Source: an uncultured Bacilli bacterium
GTDB lineage: Bacteria > Bacillota_I > Bacilli_A > RF39 > UBA660
Assembly (NCBI GenBank): GCA_934088535.1
Contig: CAKOJC010000039.1
Location: 1 to 9,389, forward strand
Direction of reading: 5' to 3'
Length of the DNA stretch: 9,389 nucleotides
Under the pieces are notes generated by a model. The model was not told the DNA's origin. It was given only the letters and a program-made list of their open reading frames with translations, and ran no database searches. Shown here in pieces: positions 1-6,155 of the stretch. The position numbers and the translations under genes are program-made. How positions within the stretch are numbered: position 1 is the first letter of the stretch; the number at the start of each line of letters is the position of its first letter.

Positions 1-1218
1 ACTATAGTAGAAACAGGAGACTTCAAAATAGACTTAACTCCTATTGGACCAGTTGCTAATATGGGTAAAATGGCTGCTATTGGAAATGAAGGTGTAACAC
101 TTCTAATGAGTGATTCAACAAATGCTCTTACACCAGGTTTTTCAGCAAGTGAATCAGTAGTAGATGAAGCCTTAGGTGAAATATTCGCAGCAAACACTGA
201 ATCAAGAATAATCCTAGCTACATTCGCAAGTAACATCTATAGACTTACTCACATCGTAGAAACTTGTAAAGAAAACAATAGAAAAATCGCAGTATTTGGT
301 CGTAGTATGAATACAAATATTGAAATAGCTATAGAATGTGGTTATATAAAAGATAAAGACATATTTATAACAAGTGATGAAGCTAATAAACTTCCACCAT
401 CTAAAGTATGTCTACTTTGTACAGGTAGTCAAGGAGAACCTTTAGCTGCCCTATCACGTATAGCTAATGGAAATGATAGAAACATAACACTTATGAAAGA
501 TGATACTGTTATATTCTCAAGTTCACCAATACCAGGTAACTCAATGTCTATTAACAGAATCATTAATAAATTATATCTAAAAGGTGCTAAAGTTTACACT
601 AACACTAGTGAATATGATGTTCACACAAGTGGACACGCTAAACAAGAAGAATTAAAACTTTTACTTAGACTTATACGTCCTAAATACTTTATGCCAATGC
701 ATGGTGAATATAGAATGCTTGTTTCACATACGGACTTAGGTGTACTTTGCGATATACCAAGAGAAAATACATTCGTATGTAAGAATGGAGATGTAATGGC
801 TCTTAAAGATGGAGTTGTTTATAGAAAAGGTTCTATTCCAATAAATGATATATATGTAGATGGAAGTAGAATTGGAGACGTTGGCGTTTCAATCATAAAA
901 GATAGAAAAATAATGTCAACAGATGGAGTACTAATAGTAATATTAAATATAGACTTAGTAAATAAAAAACTATTATTAGAACCAAATATAACTACAAGAG
1001 GTTTTGTAGTAGTAAACGATAATCAAGACTTAATTAAAAAAATACAAGATAAAACAAATATAATCGCACTAAACGAACTAGAAAAAGATAACTTCAGTCT
1101 AACAGACTTAAAAAATAGAATTATCTTAGAAATAAACTCTTATGTTATAGAACTAACTGGTAGAAGACCTATCATTATACCAATGATATTAAGCACAAAA
1201 GAAAACTTGAATAACTAA
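1..1218 (+). CDS. rnj: Ribonuclease J, C-terminal two thirds (5' end outside window)
   Basis: RNase J is a metallo-beta-lactamase/beta-CASP enzyme with 5'-3' exonuclease and endonuclease activity, central to mRNA decay and rRNA maturation in Firmicutes. The reading frame is open from base 1, so the ATG at 61 is an internal Met: the 20 codons before it encode TGDFK and DLTPIGP, both typical of the family. Visible landmarks are SDSTNA (Asp codon 112-114, a metallo-beta-lactamase metal ligand), GSQGEP (424-441, beta-CASP), HTSGHA (His codons 622-624 and 634-636) and MHGEYRML (His codon 700-702). The C-terminal domain follows and the gene stops with TAA at 1216-1218. 405 residues are present against roughly 550 for the family, so about 150 N-terminal residues, including the HxHxDH motif, are off-window. 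All metal-site residues in view are intact, which supports an active enzyme. The symbol is generic because J1 and J2 cannot be separated safely from this part. Confidence 0.95.
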   Translation, partial: TIVETGDFKIDLTPIGPVANMGKMAAIGNEGVTLLMSDSTNALTPGFSASESVVDEALGEIFAANTESRIILATFASNIYRLTHIVETCKENNRKIAVFGRSMNTNIEIAIECGYIKDKDIFITSDEANKLPPSKVCLLCTGSQGEPLAALSRIANGNDRNITLMKDDTVIFSSSPIPGNSMSINRIINKLYLKGAKVYTNTSEYDVHTSGHAKQEELKLLLRLIRPKYFMPMHGEYRMLVSHTDLGVLCDIPRENTFVCKNGDVMALKDGVVYRKGSIPINDIYVDGSRIGDVGVSIIKDRKIMSTDGVLIVILNIDLVNKKLLLEPNITTRGFVVVNDNQDLIKKIQDKTNIIALNELEKDNFSLTDLKNRIILEINSYVIELTGRRPIIIPMILSTKENLNN

Positions 1219-1236
1219 AATTCAAGTTTTTTATTT
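1202..1236. terminator. Bidirectional intrinsic terminator between rnj and the phosphoesterase gene
   Basis: An 11-bp perfect stem (1202-1212 with 1220-1230) closes a 7-nt loop. The plus strand continues into a T-rich run and the minus strand into TTTTCTTTTGTG, so it can end both converging transcripts. The 5' arm and loop contain the last codons and TAA of rnj. The 3' arm ends one base before the TAA of the opposing gene. Confidence 0.85.
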
Positions 1237-2478
1237 CTTAAGTTTTCTCTCAAAACTAATAGTATCTTTATCATCAAAATTAATAAAATCAACAGATAAA
1301 TTACTAGCCTTATCTTCCTCAAAATCAATACTACCTGCTAAGAAACCTCTATTAACAATAGTATATGAATTAGATGGCATATCAGCAAGCGTAGGAACTC
1401 TAAATATCGCATACTTCCCATCAAACAAACATCTATATTGATGGCTATGTCCAAAGAAATTTAAAAGAACAGTCGCATCCCCTACCATATTTAACATTCT
1501 AGATATATCATGTTTTAAAGATATATATTCATCCCTAAGTCTTAAATATGAACTTCTATACCCAGTAATAACAAAATCATCTCTATTACTTAAAGTATCA
1601 GCAATATCATAATTACAAACAACTATTGGAAAAGCATCATGATTACCAAGTAATATTACATTTTTAACACTATTATCATATGGATAATCTTCTATAACAT
1701 GACTTACTTGAGAAGGAATACTTCTATATTTACGATTACATCTACTATAATTAGAATAACACCCTTCAATTAAGTCACCAGCATGAAATATATATTTAAC
1801 ACCATGACTAAGTGCATAGTCATAAACCCTCTTTAAATAATCAAAATTCTCAAACTTACTTCCTATATGAGTATCACTTATAACAATAAAATTAAGTTTA
1901 TCATCACTCTCTAAATTAAAAGTATCACATACATAAGAATGAGATAAAACTTCTTCATTATCAAGTCCTTTTTGTAATAATAATTCTCTTCTAGGTATAT
2001 TATCTACATGTTCTCTTTTAATAATACTATCACTCTTAAGCAAATTTAATACTTCATCAATTGCATTCTTAACTAAAGATAAATATATCTTTTCACTAGA
2101 AGTCCCATAAGTATATAAATCTATATACATAGTTCTAAGTAATGATAAATATGATGATGGACTAATATTAAGGACATTAATAATTTCAAAGTAACTTTTC
2201 CCATCACAAAGTAAACCAAATATTTGATTCCTTTTTATCCCACCAAAATTTCTAGTAACATTTTTAACATTTTTACCAAGTAATTTATCAAGCATAGGAA
2301 TCAAATAAAAATTACTCTCTTCCATAGAAAAAACTATATCACTTCTTATTTTCTTAAGCATAGATACTATATAAGATCTTTCTAGATTTAAACATTTAGA
2401 TATATCATCTACACTATAATCTAACTTAACTAAATCAATTATATGTTCATAAACATCAAAATTAACATTAGTAGTCAT
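1231..2478 (-). CDS. Calcineurin-like metallophosphoesterase with N-terminal helix-turn-helix-like pair
   Basis: The C-terminal half is a dinuclear-metal phosphoesterase, with motifs in the expected order: SDTHIG (D202, H204), HAGD (D235), LGNHD (N279, H280), KHD (H323) and GHSH (H344, H346). The metal-site residues look complete, so catalysis is plausible, but the substrate (phosphodiester, nucleotide or protein phosphate) cannot be told. Residues about 15-48 and 88-120 each read like a helix-turn-helix and align with each other around a shared LN core (ISKCLNLERS and IINVLNISPS), suggesting an internal duplication. I see no membrane segment or signal peptide, so the protein should be cytoplasmic. 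The ATG start is supported by a strong GGAGGGG site (complement of 2481-2487). It is probably transcribed alone: a terminator for the upstream gene lies in the 52-bp gap and an extended -10 follows it. I do not recognise a named homologue. Confidence 0.85.
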   Translation of the reverse strand: MTTNVNFDVYEHIIDLVKLDYSVDDISKCLNLERSYIVSMLKKIRSDIVFSMEESNFYLIPMLDKLLGKNVKNVTRNFGGIKRNQIFGLLCDGKSYFEIINVLNISPSSYLSLLRTMYIDLYTYGTSSEKIYLSLVKNAIDEVLNLLKSDSIIKREHVDNIPRRELLLQKGLDNEEVLSHSYVCDTFNLESDDKLNFIVISDTHIGSKFENFDYLKRVYDYALSHGVKYIFHAGDLIEGCYSNYSRCNRKYRSIPSQVSHVIEDYPYDNSVKNVILLGNHDAFPIVVCNYDIADTLSNRDDFVITGYRSSYLRLRDEYISLKHDISRMLNMVGDATVLLNFFGHSHQYRCLFDGKYAIFRVPTLADMPSNSYTIVNRGFLAGSIDFEEDKASNLSVDFINFDDKDTISFERKLKK

Positions 2479-2499
2479 AACCCCTCCAAAGTAAAAACT

Positions 2500-2528
2500 A
2501 TAATAACATAAAAATAGAGTTTTTTAAA
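2500..2528 (-). promoter_or_regulatory. Candidate promoter of the metallophosphoesterase gene
   Basis: On the minus strand TGTTATTAT (complement of 2500-2508) is an extended -10. A weak -35, TTTAAA, lies 17 bp upstream at 2523-2528, inside the terminator hairpin of the preceding gene. The predicted start near 2493 leaves a short leader containing GGAGG (2483-2487). The call rests on motif and spacing only. Confidence 0.4.
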
Positions 2529-2536
2529 CTCTATTT
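2508..2536 (-). terminator. Intrinsic terminator of the DUF1003-CPBP operon
   Basis: An 11-bp perfect stem (2526-2536 with 2512-2522) has a 3-nt loop, and on the minus strand it runs into a short T-rich stretch. The 5' arm includes the last codon and TAG stop (2531-2533) of the CPBP gene, so the terminator is partly coding. The small loop and short T run make it look moderate rather than strong. Confidence 0.7.
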
Positions 2537-3955
2537 ATTATATTCCACTTTATAAAGATTAGAATCTATATCAATAATATATTTATCCATAGTTTCAGAT
2601 ATAAATAATGGATATTTATAGTTTTCATTTCTAAGAGTCATATATCCCATCTCCCTTATTAATGGAACATCATATGTTTTAAATGACTTTTTAAATTCAT
2701 CTAAGAAACTTTGAGTATTAGAAAGACTACTCTTATTTAGAAAATTACTATAATATACTTTAGTTTCAGTATCAGTACAATTAATAACAACTAAATATGA
2801 ATTAACATTCTCTATTACTTCAAATGAACTAATATTATTATAATCAAGAACTATAAAATCATTATTATTCTTATTTTTAACTTCTAATAACCCATCATTA
2901 TTAATAAAGAATTCATATAAGTAATGAGCTTCTATTTTGTCATTTTCTCCTACATATACATCGCGAGTATAATCAACAGTATATTTATTATAATATGGAT
3001 AATGCGTTTCTATATCATTATAATTAACACTTTTACTATTAAATTCATAACATACTTGATAATCTTCATAACCATCAATAAATACTTGAAGTGGCAACAT
3101 AAGTATTACAAATAATGTTACCATAACTGTAACAAGTCTTTTATCATTTTTATCAATAACTTTAGTACCATCTTTTAAATTAGTTCTTTTAAATACAAGC
3201 AATGCACCTACTACATTTATAGATGATAAAATTAAAGTTGAAAATGCTTGATATAAGACAATACCAGTAGTTGGAGTATTAAAAGTACAATCTTTAATTA
3301 AATTAATATCTCCTAACATTAAGCAAAAATCATATACACCATGTAAGAATATAACAGCCCATACGTTTTTAGTTTTATAATAAATACTTCCAAGTAATAA
3401 ACCAGCTGATGTAGCTTGAATTACTTGAATAATAGTTGTAAATAAATCTTGACCAGCTAACATATTTGAAAAATGTATTAATCCAAATATCAATGATGAA
3501 AATAATATAGAAAGTATTATATGTTTTTTAGTATCTCCATATCTTTCAATAAATTCATTTTGAAGCCAGCCTCTACATAAAAACTCTTCAGCTATACCAA
3601 TAAATATAGTAAGTAATAATAAATTTACAAAGTTACCAACATTAAATCCATCTAAAGATGATAAACTTCCTAATAAAGATATAGCAGCAATTATAAGCAT
3701 TGGAAATCCAAGTGTAATTGACTTTAAAAATTTCTGTTTCTTATCAGTAAATACATATGAATTTTTAAATAACAACATTACAATAAGTACTAACGCAGCA
3801 TATATTATTTGAAGTAATAAATCAGTACCATATTTATTATAAGTAATATTATTAGATATAACACCAGGAAGAACTGTTATCACACTATCTATTAATACAA
3901 AAATGATTAACATCTGTAAAAAATATATAAATATACTCTTTTTATTCTTTTTCAT
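2531..3955 (-). CDS. CPBP family intramembrane metalloprotease with an extra C-terminal domain
   Basis: CPBP (CAAX protease/bacteriocin-processing, ABI) proteins are polytopic membrane proteases related to eukaryotic Rce1. All three family motifs are present: EEFLCR (E123, E124, R128), FGLIH (F157, H161) and HGVYD (H205, D209). The active site therefore looks complete. Hydrophobic segments lie near residues 8-30, 46-64, 80-97, 108-124, 147-165, 174-192, 198-215, 232-255 and 273-292. After the last one, about 180 hydrophilic residues (295-474) match no domain I recognise; typical family members end soon after the protease core. ATG at 3955 is chosen because AGGTG (complement of 3961-3965) sits at the right distance and overlaps the TAG of the upstream DUF1003 gene, pointing to translational coupling. 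The physiological substrate is unknown; the family includes bacteriocin self-immunity and maturation proteins. Confidence 0.9.
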   Translation of the reverse strand: MKKNKKSIFIYFLQMLIIFVLIDSVITVLPGVISNNITYNKYGTDLLLQIIYAALVLIVMLLFKNSYVFTDKKQKFLKSITLGFPMLIIAAISLLGSLSSLDGFNVGNFVNLLLLTIFIGIAEEFLCRGWLQNEFIERYGDTKKHIILSILFSSLIFGLIHFSNMLAGQDLFTTIIQVIQATSAGLLLGSIYYKTKNVWAVIFLHGVYDFCLMLGDINLIKDCTFNTPTTGIVLYQAFSTLILSSINVVGALLVFKRTNLKDGTKVIDKNDKRLVTVMVTLFVILMLPLQVFIDGYEDYQVCYEFNSKSVNYNDIETHYPYYNKYTVDYTRDVYVGENDKIEAHYLYEFFINNDGLLEVKNKNNNDFIVLDYNNISSFEVIENVNSYLVVINCTDTETKVYYSNFLNKSSLSNTQSFLDEFKKSFKTYDVPLIREMGYMTLRNENYKYPLFISETMDKYIIDIDSNLYKVEYNK

Positions 3956-3963
3956 TCTTTCAC

Positions 3964-4485
3964 CTACTTATCTTTCTCATCATCATTAAGCATTCTTAAT
4001 ATCTTATTTTGATTAGATATTATTTTAGACATTTGATCATGCAATTCTTCAAGAATAAGTTCACTCTTTAAATCTGTTTTATAATCATTCTTACCTCTTA
4101 AAGTATCTTTCTTAGCAGCTCTATTTTGGCTCATCATTATTATTGGTGCTTGTAAAGCTGCCACACAAGATAAGAATAAATTAAGTAATATGAACGGATA
4201 AGGATCAAAAGCATCTTCTTCACTTAATATTATTAAATTAATTCCCATCCATAATAATAAGAATATTATAAATCCAATAATAAATACCCAACTACCAGCT
4301 TTTTCAGTAATTCTATCAGCTAATTTATCTTTCCATGTTTCGTTTTCTTCAGCTTGTTTATCAACATCTATAGCAATTGGTTCATTAAATAATATTTCCA
4401 TTAGTTGTGATTCATCTTCATTTTCAAGTTCTTTATTTTTAAGTAACATTTTAACTATTTCTTTTTTAGTTCTAACTTGTCCCAT
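3964..4485 (-). CDS. DUF1003 family membrane protein
   Basis: The 173-residue protein has a charged cytoplasmic-looking N-terminus (1-62), two membrane helices (about 66-87 and 96-118) and a charged C-terminal tail that may form a coiled coil (about 137-167). The block from DKLADRI through TM1 to DPYPFILLNL and APIIMMSQNR is the DUF1003 signature. The family's function is unknown, and I assign none. ATG at 4485 has AGAGGT (complement of 4493-4498) in front. The gene is first in a two-gene operon: its TAG ends 8 bp before the CPBP start. The N-terminal 45 residues precede the recognised domain and are acidic and low in complexity. No defect is visible. Confidence 0.88.
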   Translation of the reverse strand: MGQVRTKKEIVKMLLKNKELENEDESQLMEILFNEPIAIDVDKQAEENETWKDKLADRITEKAGSWVFIIGFIIFLLLWMGINLIILSEEDAFDPYPFILLNLFLSCVAALQAPIIMMSQNRAAKKDTLRGKNDYKTDLKSELILEELHDQMSKIISNQNKILRMLNDDEKDK

Positions 4486-4507
4486 ATTTTTTACCTCTAT
4501 TATAAAT

Positions 4508-4516
4508 AATATAACA
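4508..4516 (-). promoter_or_regulatory. Candidate extended -10 for the DUF1003-CPBP operon
   Basis: The minus strand reads TGTTATATT here, an extended -10 about 25 bp before the ATG and just upstream of the AGAGGT site. A TTTACT lies upstream, but its 15-bp spacing is too short for a good -35. The same TGTTAT core occurs in the candidate promoter of the downstream phosphoesterase gene. Confidence 0.35.
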
Positions 4517-4556
4517 AATAAGATTTAAAGTAAAGAACAAGTCCTACATTTAAACA

Positions 4557-4581
4557 CAAAAAAAGCCTCATTACTGAGACT
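4557..4581 (-). terminator. Intrinsic terminator of tRNA-Ala
   Basis: On the minus strand a 7-bp stem (4575-4581 with 4564-4570, one G-U pair) with a GTAA loop is followed by seven T. It begins 12 bases after the tRNA 3' end, so the tRNA transcript is short and insulated from the DUF1003 operon. Confidence 0.85.
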
Positions 4582-4592
4582 AAATTTCCTAT

Positions 4593-4669
4593 TGGTGGAG
4601 AATGTGGGACTCGAACCCGCGACCCCCTGCGTGCAAGGCAGATGCTCTAGCCAACTGAGCTAATTCCCC
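4593..4669 (-). tRNA. tRNA-Ala (anticodon UGC)
   Basis: The minus strand folds into a complete 77-nt cloverleaf including an encoded CCA (4593-4595). The acceptor stem GGGGAAT/ATTCTCC has 7 pairs with one G-U. The D stem is GCTC/GAGC. The anticodon stem TCTGC/GCAGG holds loop CTTGCAC with anticodon TGC at 4633-4635, reading GCA and, through wobble, other Ala codons. The T loop is TTCGAGT on stem GCGGG/CCCAC, where position 50-64 is a C-A mismatch (plus-strand bases 4619 and 4605). All other stems are sound. It is flanked by its own promoter and terminator, so it is a single-gene unit. Confidence 0.96.
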
Positions 4670-4680
4670 ATTAGGTAGGC

Positions 4681-4698
4681 ACTTGATAACAATCAAGC
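4681..4698 (-). other. Hairpin at the predicted 5' end of the tRNA-Ala precursor
   Basis: CTTGAT (complement of 4692-4697) and ATCAAG (complement of 4682-4687) pair across a TGTT loop, with one extra G-U pair at the base. The predicted transcription start (G at about 4698) is the first base of the stem, so the primary transcript would open with a hairpin, leaving about 11 unpaired bases before mature tRNA position 1. It could affect 5'-end stability or RNase P access, or be an operator dyad. All three are inference. Confidence 0.5.
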
Positions 4699-4704
4699 AT
4701 ATTA

Positions 4705-4734
4705 ATACTACCATATAAATCATGAATAAGTCAA
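4705..4734 (-). promoter_or_regulatory. Promoter of tRNA-Ala
   Basis: The minus strand has -35 TTGACT (4729-4734), an 18-bp spacer and -10 TAGTAT (4705-4710). This is the best sigma-A-type match in the window. It begins 12 bp after the yvcK stop codon, with no terminator between them, so some tRNA may also come from read-through of the yvcK operon. Confidence 0.7.
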
Positions 4735-4745
4735 GTATTATTTTA

Positions 4746-5684
4746 TTATTTTATTAAAATATTCATAATTTCTAATGCTAATTTAACATTATCGTGCCTA
4801 ATTATATTATTTTCTATCTTAATTAAAGGTTTATTTACATGTTCAATCTTAATATTCTTAGAGTCTACTACTACTAAATCCTTTTGTTCTTGTGTTTCAT
4901 AAATCTTAACAATTTCTGGATTTATCTCTTCACTATTAGTAATTATTGTATCTACTTTTCTCTTACCTAAATATTTATTTAATAATTTAACATGATCACT
5001 TGCCTTAAAATTATCAGTTTCACCTGGCTGTGTTACAACATTACATACATATATAATTTTAGCATTAGAAGAATCTATAGCTTTAATAACATCTTTACAA
5101 AGCAAATTAGGAATAATGCTAGTATACAAACTTCCCATACTAAGTATTATCGCATCAGCTTCTTTAATCTTATCTAGCACTTCTTTATTAGCTTTAGGTT
5201 CTTTCTTATAATAAACCTTCTTTATTTTTTTAGGAGATAATGTAATATGATGTTCGCCTTCTATTACCTCTCCATCATCCATTTTACCCATTAAAGTAAC
5301 ACAATCATCTGTTAAAGGAAGAACTTCACCTTTAAGATTTAAAATATCACTTATAAGTTTTATACCACTAGATAAATTACCACCTATATCAGTTAAAGCA
5401 GCAAGTATTAAATTACCAACAGTATGGCCATCAAAATCCCCATTTGAACAAAACCTATAATTTACGAGTTTTTCAACTATATCTTCAGTTTCTGATAAAG
5501 ATATAAGAACTCTTCTAATATCTCCAACAGCTGGTATATTGAATTCTTCCCTAATTTTTCCAGTACTCTTTCCATCATCACAAACACTAACAACAGCAGT
5601 TATTTCAAATGGAAACTGTTTAAGACCTTGTATTAGAACAGATTGTCCTGTTCCACCACCCAAAACCACTAATTTTTTATTCAT
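4746..5684 (-). CDS. yvcK: YvcK family UDP-GlcNAc-binding regulator (gluconeogenesis factor, CofD-like)
   Basis: YvcK proteins bind UDP-sugars and are needed for growth on gluconeogenic carbon sources and for correct cell-wall synthesis and cell shape; they share a fold with the phospholactate transferase CofD. Visible motifs are the N-terminal loop GGGTGQS (9-15), VCDDGKSTGKIR (34-45), AVGDIRR (52-58), FDGHTVGNLILAAL (84-97), VLPLTDD (121-127) and GSLYTSIIPNLL. The last is usually preceded by Gly-Pro; here it is Ser-Met, a small departure. At 312 residues it is full length. ATG at 5684 is preceded by AGAGGT (complement of 5691-5696). It is the last gene of a three-gene minus-strand operon, 14 bp after the unknown 147-residue gene. 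In many Firmicutes yvcK lies between rapZ and whiA; neither is here, so the locus is rearranged and tied instead to a VanY-like envelope protein. Confidence 0.93.
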   Translation of the reverse strand: MNKKLVVLGGGTGQSVLIQGLKQFPFEITAVVSVCDDGKSTGKIREEFNIPAVGDIRRVLISLSETEDIVEKLVNYRFCSNGDFDGHTVGNLILAALTDIGGNLSSGIKLISDILNLKGEVLPLTDDCVTLMGKMDDGEVIEGEHHITLSPKKIKKVYYKKEPKANKEVLDKIKEADAIILSMGSLYTSIIPNLLCKDVIKAIDSSNAKIIYVCNVVTQPGETDNFKASDHVKLLNKYLGKRKVDTIITNSEEINPEIVKIYETQEQKDLVVVDSKNIKIEHVNKPLIKIENNIIRHDNVKLALEIMNILIK

Positions 5685-5698
5685 ATGTCTACCTCTTG

Positions 5699-6142
5699 TT
5701 ATTTTATTACATTAGCCTCTCTTTTATTCTTACGAGCTAACTTATAAAAATCATCTATCTTTTTAGCATACTCCTTATAAATTCCTTTTTCTCTTAAATC
5801 TTGAAGATATGATAATACACTTTCTTTATTAATTGTTCCAAGAAAGAATTCTTGATATCCATCACCTTCATACATTATTGTACCATATTTTTTATCAACT
5901 AGAAACCCTGGTCTAGATTTAAAACCCATACTAACACTATAAGTTCTTTTAGTTACTATTTCTTTCGCATGAGTTTCTGGAAAATAAGAGCCTATTGATT
6001 TCTTACTAGTTAGTTCAAAAAATAATTTAACTTCCGTTCCATCACTCAAAAAAACTTTATTCATTTTAGATGTTGGCTTATATGGATCATCCTTAAAAAA
6101 ATACATCTTATCTAAGTCAACACTCAAATATTCTTTATCCAC
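5699..6142 (-). CDS. Hypothetical protein, 147 residues, between vanY-like gene and yvcK
   Basis: I do not recognise this protein. It is soluble, with no signal peptide or membrane segment. The first two thirds (1-105) are rich in aromatic and strand-forming residues, with a Gly-rich turn (YEGDGYQEFF, 91-100), suggesting a beta fold. The last third (106-145) is strongly basic and probably helical. The start is GTG at 6140-6142: AAAGGAGT (complement of 6148-6155) places AGGAG 6 bases upstream, and no ATG is better placed. The site abuts the TAA of the VanY-like gene (13-bp gap), and its own TAA is 14 bp before yvcK, so it sits tightly inside the operon and is probably co-expressed and coupled. 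Codon use and base composition match the neighbours, which argues for a real gene. Confidence 0.8.
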   Translation of the reverse strand: MDKEYLSVDLDKMYFFKDDPYKPTSKMNKVFLSDGTEVKLFFELTSKKSIGSYFPETHAKEIVTKRTYSVSMGFKSRPGFLVDKKYGTIMYEGDGYQEFFLGTINKESVLSYLQDLREKGIYKEYAKKIDDFYKLARKNKREANVIK

Positions 6143-6155
6143 TTTCTACTCCTTT

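Noticed and set aside
61..1218. RNase J gene starting at the ATG at 61
   Set aside because: The frame is open upstream to base 1 and the preceding codons encode conserved RNase J residues (TGDFK), so the Met is internal.
2924..3115. Plus-strand open frame of 63 codons
   Set aside because: It lies inside the CPBP gene on the opposite strand, has an Ile/Tyr-rich composition expected from AT-rich antisense, and no ribosome binding site was seen.
4992..5177. Plus-strand open frame of 61 codons inside yvcK
   Set aside because: It is antisense to a well-conserved gene and has no recognisable protein features.
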